DNA of 64,000 bases, from positions 29,936,001 to 30,000,000 of the forward strand of contig JAFFJZ010000002.1 of the NCBI GenBank assembly GCA_018340375.1, in the 5' to 3' direction. Both the position numbers and the translations under genes were made by a program. Source of the DNA: Gonatopus flavifemur (Eukaryota > Arthropoda > Insecta > Hymenoptera > Dryinidae). This document shows positions 22,696 to 34,997 of this stretch, one piece after another. Positions within the stretch are counted from its first letter, which is position 1, and every line of letters starts with the position of its first letter. The notes under the pieces were generated by a model, which made no database searches, had not been told where the DNA came from, and was given only the letters and a program-made list of their open reading frames with translations.

Positions 22696-22779
22696 GATGG
22701 TTGAAGAAAAAGAAAGTTTTCTGCTGAACAGGTTATTCCAGCCCTTTTAGTGGTCTGGAACAGGGAAACGAAGAAGTTC

Positions 22780-22840
22780 CTCGATCTATGCTGTCGCCCC
22801 TATCGTCCGTACCTCAACAATTAACAAAATGGCGGCGGTT
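22780..22840 (+). promoter_or_regulatory. Second promoter/5'-leader-like patch with AAAATGGCGGC
   Basis: A CpG-containing stretch (CTGTCGCCCCTATCGTCCGT) leads to AAAATGGCGGCGGTTCTAGC, a YY1-like start context. The frame from this ATG (MAAVLAKVW) stops after nine codons, so it is either a short upstream frame or a noncoding first exon for the spliced frame starting at 22984. Confidence 0.35.
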
Positions 22841-22983
22841 CTAGCAAAAGTGTGGTGAAAAATATTTTAGAAATTTGAATCGTTTATTGATCAAATAACG
22901 AAATACTTAGTTGTCAAAGGCTGAGAATCTTTCAATGCATTGTTCAAACGATATTTCCAGTTCCAAGGAGTCAATTAGAGAAG

Positions 22984-23010
22984 ATGAATAACGATAATTC
23001 CTCAGATTTT
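22984..23010 (+). CDS. Candidate short coding exon, nested gene 2
   Basis: The exon runs from acceptor ATATTTCCAG (ending at 22960) to donor GTGAGT at 23011. The ATG at 22984 gives MNNDNSSDF and the exon ends in phase 0. Both splice sites are strong, and the next acceptor downstream (GTTTCAG ending at 23137) continues in the same phase. The protein is not recognised. Confidence 0.35.
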
Positions 23011-23137
23011 GTGAGTTTGAATTTTTGTTCCGTTTTTTAAAACGATCCAACCTTCAACAACATGAAGAAATCACCTTCGCGGGTCTCATAAATCAGAGGA
23101 AATTAACAGTTCAAATCAAAATATCAACAAGTTTCAG

Positions 23138-23408
23138 GTTCGGGCGATGGCCATAATGGTACTGGATATGATGTCAAAATTTGAAGTCGATACGCCCAGT
23201 CGTTTTTTAGAAATCACTTGCACCAGGTAATCCAAAAAACTGTTCCAAAACTCAATGCGTCCAATTTGAGCCTTTTTTTGAAGCTTTAAAAGACAAAAAA
23301 ACAACTCAATTGACTGTAGGATATCAATTTTACGGTGAAACACTATCAAAAAACGCCCCAAAAAAACATTCGAATTCTTCAACCCGTCACTTTGGAATGT
23401 CCCCTTGA
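23138..23408 (+). pseudogene. Continuation of nested gene 2, interrupted at two T-runs
   Basis: In phase with the 22984 exon it reads VRAMAIMVLDMMSKFEVDTP SRFLEIT and stops at TAA 23228. Past the six-T run at 23202-23207 another frame is coding-like (HQVIQKTVPKLNASNLSL). Past the seven-T run at about 23273 a third frame continues (EALKDKKTTQLTVGYQFYGE) to TGA at 23406. Each shift coincides with a homopolymer, so this is either a decayed gene or a sequence error. Alternatively CAG/GTAATC at 23226 is a donor and the exon simply ends there. The family is unknown. Confidence 0.35.
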
Positions 23409-23982
23409 ATCACGATCCCTCGGATGACTCGAACACATGGTTGCCACAGCCTGAAAATTCGATGCATCTCATTGGTCATCCTATTCACGCGAATTTGTAG
23501 TTGATCAATTCCGTTAGAATATCCAGATTGTGGCAACCATGAAAAATCTCAGAAATCTTCATGATTCTTTTATGCGAGCAATACTGCGGTACGTATAATG
23601 GACACATCAAGTTCAACCCGCGAAACAAAACTGATTCCTGTCATTCTGGTATTCCAAACAGCCCTTTCTACGAACTCATTTATATTCGTTTGACTATCTC
23701 AATGCCAAATCTCCTAGATTGTTAAATACTAATAGTCATTATTATCCAGCAGAAGTTTCCTGCCGGTTCTCACATTCTCGTACAGGAATTTGAATACCCG
23801 TGAATGTCCTCTTTGAATCATTTTGGTTAATGAATGAGGGAATGCAAGAGATTTCATCGTACTCCATAATGCTAGATATGCTTTTTTTCACATCCTTCAT
23901 TTGAAGGTACGAATATTTCGCTATTCACGTATTTGAGGTAGAAATTCATCGCAAAATTACGCTGTTGAAACCGTTCTGCTTC

Positions 23983-24399
23983 TTACCCATCCCTCTCTTT
24001 ACTTTTCTCTACTCCGTTCCTCCTCACATTCGACGAATGCATATATGCCAAAATAGGTTGCTTCGAACATTCCACGAATTCTATGTACATTCCGGAAAAT
24101 TCAGATTTGCCATTTGGTTGAAAGTTCTCTGAAATCGGTACGATTACGAGCCCCTCATTTCGCCGGTCATGCAAATGATGGTTATAGTTGAGTTCGATGT
24201 AGCAATTTGAATATCGATTAGATACGGGGATAATGATCGGATGAAACTGAAAAAATCTGTTGATCTTTATTGCGATCGGGGAAAAGCACTCATGTAACTT
24301 GTATGGAACTTTCGCGGTATGGATATGCACCCTGGAGAGGTGAGGATTTCTACACGGAACAATTATTGGGCTTCCCCGCCCAGAAGGCTTTGATCGCAT
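23983..24399 (-). other. Longest isolated open frame, unlikely gene
   Basis: 138 codons (MRSKPSGRGSPIIVPCRNPH and onward) with no recognised motif, no splice or promoter context, and irregular composition. Kept only because its length is unusual for this AT-rich sequence. Confidence 0.15.
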
Positions 24400-24877
24400 A
24401 AATGCAAATATTTGAAGGAGGGCTACTCAATTCTGACTTCTTTAAACTGTGAAGAGCAATCGTTAATTAATTCAAAATTGCATTCAAGAACACAGAAATC
24501 AACCCTATGCGATCATCATGTGGGGGATAAAAATGATTCCGGAACAGCTGCAAAATCCTTATCGTATAAATTATCAATTTACAAAACAAGTTTATTCCAT
24601 GATGAATCCAACTGCATTTTAGAATCCATCGACTGGTAAGTTTATATATTTTTCAATATGATTTGATTCAAACATCTGCTCGATGCGAAATTATCAGTTT
24701 GAACAGAACATTCACACTTTTTTCTTGTTCCCCTCATTATGCCAGTATGGAATTGGTGATAATTACCACGAACCCCAATGAAAATTGTTGTCAGTCATTC
24801 GCGAACTTGTATTCCGTGTATATATTGCATGACACTCAGTGCTATAATGTAGGGCATTTCAATTGACCCTTCAAATA

Positions 24878-25113
24878 CACACAGGTGCGAATTCGCACCA
24901 ATTTTTTCCATACTTTTCGTTTTTCGTTGAAAAATGATTATATTCTCGCTTTTTTTTCAGTAATCAAATGAGGTATTCGTGAATGTTCTTCTATACCATG
25001 TTGATCACAGTTTTCCCTTCAAATTGGAAAAAAAGGAAGTGCAAATTGGCCGAATAGGAACCGAGTTATTAATCGGTGAAGTTGCGTAGTGCGTAGTAAT
25101 TCGCACCTGTGTG
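24878..25113. mobile_element. MITE, CACACAGGTGCGAATT ends, TA-flanked
   Basis: CACACAGGTGCGAATT at the left and AATTCGCACCTGTGTG at the right, a perfect 16-nt inverted repeat with TA on both sides. The interior is AT-rich and without an open frame. Confidence 0.85.
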
Positions 25114-25943
25114 TACCCCGAAAGTTTTGAAACGTCAACAGAGATCCCTGAATAGTCAATGACTTATTGCATTGTGTTCAAATACTAATCAAATCAATAT
25201 TAAATGATGACCAAATGTCAACTGATTCGTTCTGTTTCTATCAAATGAATCCCTTTTTTCGAACAAACGACACAGACTGAAAAATGTTTTTTATTCTGAA
25301 TGATGATATCAAGTTTCACAAATTTTGTCCAACCTCAAAAATGTGTATCTGTCGGTACAGAAAATGAAGCTTGATGGCTTATCGATTGTTCAATTTTTGC
25401 AATATCAGTTACCTCAATCGAGCACGAAAATAACATAAAAAATTGAATCTTTGAAATTCAATTCCTCACGGTTGATCTAATATTCTTTTCTGAAAAAATG
25501 TGAGGCTAAACTTCATCGAATATAAAATCAAATGCGTGGAAATGAAGTAGGAGCCTGATTTGAGCTATGTCGTTTGCTTGGAATGGTAGGAGCGCAGGAA
25601 TGGCACTTTTCTCCAGATTTCTTCATAAGTTCAGTTTTTTGTATTTCAGTCTGAAAAAAATGCCACAAGATAGAGTTATTTCTGCGCGTAAATCCTCCGA
25701 AAACAGTTGAGCTTTATGATGTTCCGTGAAGAATTTCGCTGTTCAGGGGAACGGTAGATGGTATGGCCCTCTTAAGGGGTGACTGGAATAAAATCACTCC
25801 AGAGTAAAGGAATGTCACTACGGTGTGGGATACAACTTTTTGAAGTATTCTTCTCACATACATCTTGAAGAAAAAATTCTCATTGGTGAAATAAAAGATT
25901 AGGAACAATTTTAGTTTATAGATGAATTTATGGAAAATTTGTT

Positions 25944-26966
25944 GGGGTCGGGTGGTATGGCCCACCATTGAGAAACTAGTAAATTAAAACAAGAACAAAT
26001 TTTTCAACACAAAATTATTTGTCGTAACTTTGAATATGGTTTTTCCAACTCTTACTCAGACTGTGGACTGGATACTTTACATCTATCGCAATGATAATAT
26101 ACTTTATCTGTAATATCTGCACAAAGTTCATGTGTCCATCCTTCACAGGTATGGTATTGAATCCAATCTTCCTAGAAACTTTTACCACAAATCAGACAAT
26201 CCTCTTCCTCATGTGAAACGCGTGCATAGAAACATTGTTTATAAATGAATTGTTCGAACAATTTTTTTCAAAATAAGTGTTCGGTAAAACTGATCCCACC
26301 AATCGATTCTGAGGAAAAAAATACATAAAAAACATGTACGCTAAATCGACATTGAGATTGTTTGTTATGAAAAAAGTAAAACACGTAATGGTTCGTTATT
26401 TTTTTTCTATAACAATGGACGATCGCAATTTGGATGTGGAAAAGTTTTTGATCATTTTATTTATATCAAATTTTTTCAAAAACGTTTCTCCCTTCACTTG
26501 GCATAGCATGGGTTCGCCAAGATTCCATCAGCGACTGAGACTATATCCCATTATTTCAGCATGAGCTCCGATGGGTTAATGTGGGCCATACCGCCCGATC
26601 GAGATTTTTGACGGAAAAATTAGTTCATAACCAAACCAACAAACGAACATTACCGCTCAAAACTCATGAGACGTGTTCTTTATATAAGGGGGGTTAGTAC
26701 TAGTATGACACATTATTTTATGATCTGACCTGCTTCAGTACAGAACGTCTCAAAGTTTCCCCAACACAGTACACCAAGGACAAGTGAATAGAAAGAGTTA
26801 GATTTCTCTTAACACACTGTAAAGACAACAATGAAGTTTCCGCACATGATAGACAAAAACAATCCCTCCGTGACCAAAAGTGTGTAGTGCTACCACCTAG
26901 CAGCAGATCCTGGAAACACGTGGTGGGCCATGACGACCGCCGGGCCATACCACCCACCGTTTCCCC
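25944..26966. mobile_element. 1.0-kb GGGG-type element with GGTATGGCCC motifs
   Basis: GGGGTCGGGTGGTATGGCCC at the left matches the inverted right end (GGGCCATACCACCCACCG, then TTTCCCC). The motif GGTATGGCCC/GGGCCATACC also occurs inside at about 26583 and just outside at about 25760. No transposase frame was seen. Confidence 0.6.
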
Positions 26967-27317
26967 ACAAAATGACAGTGCCAAGATATGTGGTAACGGA
27001 TCAGTGAATTAGATTTTTTGCAGAGAAGCGCACAAAAAATAATACTACTAATATTGAATCTGATTCTAGTGGACGGGGCAATTCGTGTATCAATCAATAC
27101 CCACATAGGAATCAAAAAATGACCCAACTTTGACTTATATTATGCCAGAACCTATGACAACGAATGACAAAAACTTGGGATGATGACCTACTACCAGGCT
27201 TGACACCGAATATTGGGCCAGAATACAATACTAAGCATGCCTTGATGTATAAAGATACATGTATTAGGAGTGTTTTGCATGGAAAAAAATTTGGATAGCT
27301 CAAAATTAGGTATGGGA

Positions 27318-27546
27318 CACGGAGAGAAAAATATCGCTGTTATAACGATACTGGATAGTTGTTATGACTATCCAAAGTTTAGTGGTATCAGTATCGTTGC
27401 TTTGATGATACAAATCATCCGAGGAACGATATAGATCGCCAGCATAGCCATCTGTATCGTCACCATAGCGATACAGTATTGTCACTACAGCTATTTCTTC
27501 TTAACCATACTTCAGATCGTTATAATAGCCATACTTTTTTTTCCGT
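27318..27546. mobile_element. ATCGTTAT-word element, CACGGAGAGAAAAA start
   Basis: It starts CACGGAGAGAAAAATATCGC and ends TTTTTTTTCCGTG. Between them GTATCGTT, AACGATA and CGATACAG words recur in both orientations. It abuts a partial AGCTG-word copy on its right. Confidence 0.6.
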
Positions 27547-27797
27547 GGAGTTATTTTTCAGCTCCCACAGCTGCTCATTCAGCGACAACATCAGGAAATT
27601 TAGCTGCCACAGTCAAAATTTCATAGCTCAATTATTTGGTCATGAAAATATCAACCACAAAACCTGCTACAATGATAGCTACGATTTCCTACTGTAGCAG
27701 GTAATGAATAGTTATAGCTGCAATCATTTCAATCATAGCAGCGAAAATAGAGTGCTGAAAAAGTAAGTAGCTGCCGCAGTTATTCCATTTTTTTTGT
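27547..27797. repeat. AGCTG-word element, partial copy
   Basis: Same word pattern and the shared phrase CAACCACAAAACCTGC as the 4413-4703 element, ending in a T-run before TTTGTTTGG. The left terminus appears replaced by the adjoining element. Confidence 0.55.
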
Positions 27798-27832
27798 TTG
27801 GAGCTCAGTTCATATGAGCAAACCGGACCTGG

Positions 27833-28440
27833 CCCAAGTTGTGTACATTAAACTCTTGATAAGCACCAAGCTTGGTTCACCATGCTTGACAGTTCAGTGT
27901 TGTGCCAAGCTCGAAGCACTTGTTGTATTGGCATCTCTTTATAGAATATGGTATGGGTTTTCAATTAGCGAGCGGTTTCGCCATGCTTGGCAGCCCCATA
28001 TTTCGTCAAGCTTGCACCAATTGTCATATTGGCATTTCCTATAAAAAACCGTATAGTTTGTGAAATAATTAACCCAGACAGCACAAATGATCATTTTGAA
28101 TTCACAAAAACTTCTGAAAGAACTCTTTGAACAGTCCCCGTTATGAAAACGAAAATGAATTCAATATAAACTCAATGAATTCAAAATGCATACATGTTGA
28201 ATGCCTGAATAGTTCTTTATGAATTCTTTCCGAAGATCAAGTTATTCATCAAGAGTTCATTTTGAATTCAAACTATTGATAATGAATTCATGTTCACTGT
28301 CATAACGGGAGCTCTTTGCGGGGACTTTTGTGCTGTATGGGAACGGTTGTATATTGAACCAATATTGGTTTGCGATGCTGGGCACCCCAATGTTCCGCCA
28401 ATCTTGGGCCAGTTGTCAGTATTGGCATTTCCTACTTGGG
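27833..28440. mobile_element. CCAAGCTTGG-word element, CCCAAGT ends, carrying a nested MITE
   Basis: CCCAAGTTGTG at the left and CCTACTTGGG at the right. The interior repeats GCCAAGC, CATGCTTGGCAG and TATTGGCATTTCC words. The hairpin at 28073-28341 splits it. Confidence 0.55.
28073..28341. mobile_element. TGAATTCA-word MITE, CCCAGACAGCACAAA ends
   Basis: CCCAGACAGCACAAA at the left against TTTGTGCTGTATGGG at the right, one mismatch in 15. The interior repeats TGAATTCA and ATGAATTC. A related decayed copy is at 10020-10233. Confidence 0.7.
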
Positions 28441-29113
28441 TAGTGAGATAATTTATTTTTGTTCTTATTGATAATGGAATTATCAATTTCAGTAGTAATT
28501 ATCAACACAATCACAGATTTTAATTACAATTGTATGAATGAATTGAGTTGATAAATGTTCTATTGATAATACTTTCAATATATCTGGAAGATCTTCAATA
28601 CACTCGTGATATATCTATATATTGCACATATTTGACAGGTATCTGTGGAATTCTCATTAGAACCTCTCATTCCACGTATTTGATTATTATTACTATTATA
28701 AACGGGTGAGTACTGAAATGCCACTATCGATCAATGTAAGTAAAAAATGTTCGTACGATATGTGGACGAATATCACATTTATAATCCATATGTACAATGA
28801 ATATAGAAGTGAAATATCTTACATTACGTAAGGAAAGAATTTTGTCATTGTACTCACTGTAAATTCAAGTCTTTGATTTTGATGCGCTCGGAGTGTTGAA
28901 ATATTGTAGTTCCTTTTTAAACGCTCATGGAAATATAACGACAAAATAGATCAAATTTGATATTATGAAACACTTAATCTGAGTTATTAACGTATTTACA
29001 GACCTCTAAGTGCTTTGAAAGTAACTACATGATCAAAACACTCTGAGTATGGTATATCAAAATGAAACACTTGAATTTGAACTGTGGGTTCTATATGAGA
29101 CGTAAAGAAAGTA

Positions 29114-29245
29114 CACGGAAAAAAATGATGTTGTTGATAATTGGATGACTCAAAATTAGCTACGGTAGCTATTGTTTAGCTGTAGGAACAAAACTTATTG
29201 ATATACCAGCCAATTCTTAGCTACCATATTGAATTTTTTTCTGTG
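29114..29245. mobile_element. 132-bp MITE, CACGGAAAAAAATG ends, TA-flanked
   Basis: CACGGAAAAAAATG at the left and GAATTTTTTTCTGTG at the right, TA on both sides. The interior has TTAGCTACGGTAGCTA and TTAGCTACCATA, the same AGCT word class as 4413. Confidence 0.75.
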
Positions 29246-31309
29246 TACAACTCTCCTTCTATCACTGTACTTGGAATGGAATTTCATGAGGTCATGGAAT
29301 CTATTGTGAAATCGATACACTTGAATCTCTTTGCAAGCTCAACTCAAGGCCATTAACTTGATATCTCAGATAGCAAATGGTTAGTCAAAGAATGCTTCAA
29401 AACCTCTCAAGAACTCAAGAGTACCAAAAGAGTTCTTGAGAAACTCTTTGTTATTTAGAATCCCCAGATGTTATGCTTCAAACATTTCAATTCATCACAA
29501 ATTCCCATGTTCATATAACTGCCTTTGAACTGTCGGACTTGATGTGGTGCTATTACATTCGTAACCTCCACAGGGTATTGATGCTCGAAGTAAATTCATT
29601 CAATAAGAATCGTATCCCCGCAATCATATTCCAAATCAATTGCCCATGACATCGAATCAATGATCCTGTTGTCACCTGTATGAATTTGCAATTCTCAATA
29701 TTTTTATTGAAAACTCTGGATCGTTCAATCCTCTGTGATTAGGGCGAATGAAGCTTTTCGAAGATTTCGTTACGTTATATACGATTCTTAGTTATCTTTC
29801 ATCATCGGATTACGTTGTGGGAATCCTCTGAACTCCCGTCTCCCCAAACGACAATCCATTCAAAGAGGAACATTAAGATGGGAGTGTAGAAAAAGCTCAC
29901 GGAAGAAAGAGAAAGGTACTCTTAATTCGATATCTCTTCTTTCAGGAGATAATGGATGCATTAACGGTGGACCAAGGAACGACACGAGGAGTTATGAAGG
30001 TATAACAGACAAAAATTAGATTATTGAACGGAAAGGCCACTGTATCCGAGACTTTCACCTTTGAAATAAAACGAATGATGGCCTTTTGCATGTATACAGG
30101 ATACTTGGAGCTCTCCGGCGAGTTACATTATTCATCCCTGTAATAATACCAAGGAGAATTATGTGTTGTCCCGTTATCCGATCTATAGTGTTAGTGTAAT
30201 TATATCAAAATGTATCCACTTTATTCCAAATATCTTGTTTAGGTAACGATCTCGAACGGGAAAATCCTCCCAGGAGTGAAATAACCAATTTCAGACGTAG
30301 AGAACAATTTACAATAAAGAAAAACTATTATTTCTGACAAAATTCAATTATTCTCAATGGAGGTTAGATTTTCCTCTGATGTATCGGATGTTTCTTTGCT
30401 GGAGAATAATGTGCGAAAGATACATGCGATTTTGATTTTCACTTTTGAGAGGAACAATAGAACATTTCATGTGGGATTCCTTTCTTGAAATTGCGTGGAG
30501 ACACCATATATCGATCGATTATTAACTCATTAATGTGCATGGAAGGCATGAACAATCTTGAAGAACTTGCTTCTTCATTTGAGTTGGATCTGAGAAAATT
30601 TTCTACTAATTGGATAAGCATTCAGACCTTTGACTGCTGATTTCCATTCTCTTTGTACACTCACCTGTTCTGATTTCCATTCACATTCCAATGACTGACG
30701 GAAGAATGACGATTCCTCTGTGGAAATAGATCCACAAGATTAATCAGTCCTCCTTTATCAGTGGCACAAAAATGCATGCTTCGGCAAAGGTACGAATTAA
30801 GAAAATACTTGTAGAAACTTCACGTGTGCACGAATTTTCAAGCACACTTTCATTCATATTGAAAGAAAGATGAAAGACTGAGAGAACCAGAAGGCGCTCG
30901 TGAAAAGTCTTTTGATTCATTCAGAACATTAGATGTGATTACTTGAATTTGATCACAAAAGAGTACATGATTTTGTATAAACATATATTCAGATGTATCG
31001 GGTAGACTTTTTCTATTTTCGTTTGGTGTGCTATCTTTGAACACCACATATTTTTGTGGGGAATTTTGAATATTGAAAGGATTCTTTGGTCAATCTCATG
31101 TATTTTCATCAATAAGTTTGTTCCAATGGTATTTTCTCAATAATCACTCAACTCAATCCATCAAGTAAGGATATTTCAATTTTCAGGATTTATAGGAATT
31201 AAAGTCAATCAAGAACAGTCCTTGATATTTGGATAGCCCAAATTTGGCTATGCTAGGTGAAATTCATCTGTTGCGACCATGTTCTGAGCTATCCAAATAT
31301 AAAGCAGAT

Positions 31310-31545
31310 ACAAGCAGAAAAAAATTCACTGCGACAATAAAATCTGATTCCACTGCAACAGAAAATTTTCCCTGCGACAAGAATCTATTTCATATCACAG
31401 TCATTTAATGACCTATTTGCTATTTTATACACAATACTGAAAATGTATTTGCCTCAGCAAATAATTTGCAGCTACGATTGAATGATTAGATGTTGCAGCA
31501 AACTATTTCCTACACCAGCAAGAATTTGTTACCCCTGCAAAAAGT
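31310..31545. repeat. AGCAAA-word element, decayed copy
   Basis: AAAATTCACTGCGACAATAA, AAATCTGATTCCACTGCAAC and GCAGCAAACTATTTCC resemble the left and inner parts of the 898 and 47328 elements. The termini are not clear. Confidence 0.5.
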
Positions 31546-32795
31546 GAAACAGCATTTGATTAATTGTTAGAAAAGTATGTGAAATTATGTATTATCATAG
31601 AATGAAATACTCCCGTCAATTATCAGCAAGAATTATCCCGTAATTGGTGGAATTGTGCCAACTAGGCTCCTCAACTCAACAGCAACATTCTTTTGTGGGG
31701 AGAGAAATATTGGACCACAAATTAGAGTTATCAAGATTCAATTGCTTTATAAATCAAAGGGGGACTGGAGTTTGGATGATTCAATCCACTCATAGATCAA
31801 AAAATATCAGTGAAACGATACAAAACAAAAAAAAAATATTCGGAATGCGTAAATCACTGTTCGCCTTTTTCGCGGTATGAAGTCATAAATTTGGAAGAAC
31901 CTTTATATACCGATAATGGTGAATGAAAATACGATACTCATATCATTTCTGATATTTGAAAACAAGTTTGAAGAGCACAAGGAATGGAAAATAAAAGGGA
32001 CGATGAAGAATAACGAGAGCGACACTTTTTCGTACTTTTCAGAAACAATTTTCTGTATATGGTCATACATAATGTGTGTAGATTTTATTTGCTGGAACTC
32101 ATTTCAGTTGAATTTCACTTCTTTGTTCAATCGCATCCTCGAGAGCTTCCGAACAGAGATCGTATTTGAAGATAGGAAAAGAACAACACACTTTCTCTAA
32201 AATATAATGCAGAATGCACATCATATTGATTCTATTCCCTAGTCCGTACCTTAAAGTGCTGAGTAAATAGCCGAGACTGGTCGAATGTTTACAAATGAGA
32301 CATATACGAACTCTTCACCATTGATATTGATCACTGATAGTATTTCAAATTCATCTCTGACGGTTCTTGAGAATTTGAACCTCCACAATCTGTAGAACAT
32401 TTTCCAAGATCGGCGCATTTATTATCAGATGTATTTCATGATTTTGGATATCATGGTAGCTTTGAAACATCGGACAGAGTGCATATTTTTCTCTCTTCAT
32501 TGATGAAAGGTACGAAACAATCTACGAAACAATGGAACAGCCTATCGTTGATCATTCGTTGGGAGTTTAAAATGATTCCCTTTGTTCGATTTGGCTCGTT
32601 CTTTCGAAACGCTGTTAATTTATCGAATCTAGGGATGCACTTCGCACATGAAACAAAAAGGACGAAACGACGTACATTGTAGGTGATCTGTGTGAGCTTG
32701 TATGTTAGCAACAGTACGTAATGGGAAAAGCGAATGAAAAGCCGAGGCGAGTGCCTATTAGGACGGGTGTTCTTGTTTCTGACCGTGTGATCGAG

Positions 32796-32801
32796 TCAGT
32801 C
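32796..32801 (+). promoter_or_regulatory. Arthropod initiator motif TCAGTC
   Basis: TCAGTC at 32796-32801 matches the arthropod Inr and lies 63 bp upstream of the ATG at 32864. No TATA box is evident. Weak evidence on its own. Confidence 0.25.
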
Positions 32802-32863
32802 GGGAGTTGGTTTATACTGGCACGATGCCAGTTGGGGATTCAACGTAAAAACGGACGAATATA

Positions 32864-33004
32864 ATGGTGACCAGTGGTGACCGGATGCTTCTTGCTTTGT
32901 ATATCTTTCTTCCTCTTCCGATGTTTCTATTTTTCGCTGTTCGATGCCTTGTTATCGAAGCGACACAAGCAGAAAATATGGATGGTCTCTGGGTGTTCAA
33001 CTGA
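32864..33004 (+). CDS. Candidate small secreted peptide or signal-peptide exon
   Basis: A 46-codon frame. MVTSGDRM is followed by the hydrophobic core LLALYIFLPLPMFLFFAV, then RCLVIEATQA and ENMDGLWVFN before TGA. This has n-, h- and c-regions of a signal peptide, with a possible cleavage after TQA. An initiator-like TCAGTC lies upstream. No good splice donor is seen before the stop. The core is encoded by a pyrimidine-rich tract, which gives hydrophobic residues by chance, so this is tentative. Not a recognised peptide. Confidence 0.3.
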   Translation: MVTSGDRMLLALYIFLPLPMFLFFAVRCLVIEATQAENMDGLWVFN

Positions 33005-34223
33005 TGGAACCAAACCTAATCGAATTTCATCGATAGTCTCTTACCATTGGGGACAGATCAAAAGCTTCGGTATATAATGAAGGTAGAGTTATTTCCAACT
33101 GCTCCTACAGCGCAGTCTTAATTATCCACAATTATGATGTATGTATTATCAACTTCACATTCTTTATCCTTGATTTGTGAATATATGGAGAAGCTGTTAC
33201 GCAGTTAATCAAAACTTGCATATTGATGGTATCAATGTGTAACAAGAAAAGTGTCTCTTTCACATCTATATACTCAGATTGTGATACACGGATGGCTGAT
33301 TTATGAACATTGAACATTTATATTACCGTGATCAAAATCAATACGCAAAACAATGTTTTTCCATTGCACATTAGCTACCAATGTACATGTTTTTGATTAC
33401 CTAAATGATATGACAATGAGTGTTTGAATTCCATACAACTGCGTACACCAAAGAGGATACGAATCGATCAAAACACTTACTGAGGCAACCACCAAGTGTT
33501 ATCTTAACCGAGGGAGGGATTTCACGGTTCATTTGCCAACTTAACATGTTCAAATGAGAGAATAACAGAGCAGTGCGGGAAATGTATCAGGAACGAATAG
33601 TTGGATACGAAAAAGATGTTAAATTTCGCTCAACAGATCAATTCAAATAAAAAATCTGTTAAGAATTATCGTATATTTCATTCAGTATTTTCAAATGTTT
33701 TCTATGGAAAATTTTTATCACGTTTATTCATTTTATATGATACATAGAATATTTCATCGTTCCATGATGGAATAGTCATTGTTATCTTCCGTTGATTGTG
33801 CATTGATACGGTTGTTCATTGAAAAACATAAGCTTTATCTTACTCGTTCTGATGCAGGAAAGCTCCACGATGATTTATATTGAAAATATTCAATCACCAC
33901 CACAATTCAAAGACTCCAATGCGATCAAATGAATTGATATTACTAAATCAAATGGAATACAATGAATACACGAATACATACGGAAAATTTGAAAATTTTT
34001 TTTCGAGACAAACGTACTGAAGATCTGACACCAAGAGAAACATTGATCATTGAGCTGGACGAGATGTCATATTTCAACGGATTGAAATGCCGACATATTC
34101 CTCGGAATTATATTGATGCAAGACGTCAAATATAAATTGAACAAAGTCAAATGAGAAATCATAAGAATTAGAACGCATATGAATTCAAAATAAATTATAA
34201 AACATACGCTTGCAATATTTTAC

Positions 34224-34449
34224 CATGGGAAAAAATAATCTAACTGCAGTTACCAAGTGGCTACCACAGACACGGACAGCCATTGAATTAGCTCCTGTAA
34301 CCAAATTTCAGTTATAACAGCAAAAAAAATTGCATACGTAGCTAATTTATTTGCTGTAACAACTGAAAATTAGCTGTAGGAGCTAACTCAATTCCTGTCC
34401 GTGTCGATGGTAGCTAATTCGTTGCTGTAGCTAAATTATTTTTTTCGTG
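34224..34449. mobile_element. AGCTAA-word MITE
   Basis: Left CATGGGAAAAAATAATC, right AAATTATTTTTTTCGTG, with AGCTAATTT, GCTGTAACAAC and TAACTGCAGTTA words inside. It belongs with the 29114 and 46054 elements by its ends. Confidence 0.55.
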
Positions 34450-34997
34450 CAATAAATTCATAACTTGTTGGATATAAATAACCCACAATGAGTAAGAGAC
34501 GACAGAAAACTTTAATATATCCGGATATTCATCCAGCAGGAATATACACAGCATGTATTCAGGTATTATTCTCGTAACATCAGCAATGAATAGTAATAAT
34601 TCACATAATAATAAAATTATTGCAATCATTCGAATGTTTTCCTATCACTCAATCGATAACTGTCAAGCTCATGCACCATTCACTATGGACAATCCAATTC
34701 TTACCTTCCTCTTTTTCAATGAGAACATGAATAAAACATCATTGGAGATCAAGATCAACTGAGGTAATTGAGCTGTTTGACCTTGAGTGTGGATTTGATA
34801 GTTTTGTTTCATCTCAACGAAATCGAAAGAATGAAATACATTGATAATCTGATACAATAAAGACAAGTAAAGGAGATGAAAAAAATCCCTGAAGAAAGTT
34901 TTTCACGTCCATGCAAAAAGTCTTCGTTGTTTTGCCCGTTTTTCCCTCCAACCATGGCAAAGAATAAAGAAATGTTGCGAGTTTATGGGAATAAACA

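Noticed and set aside
22829..22858. ATGGCGGCG as a coding start
   Set aside because: The frame stops after nine codons, and none of the nearby donors joins it to the 22961 exon in a frame that stays open with the downstream exon.
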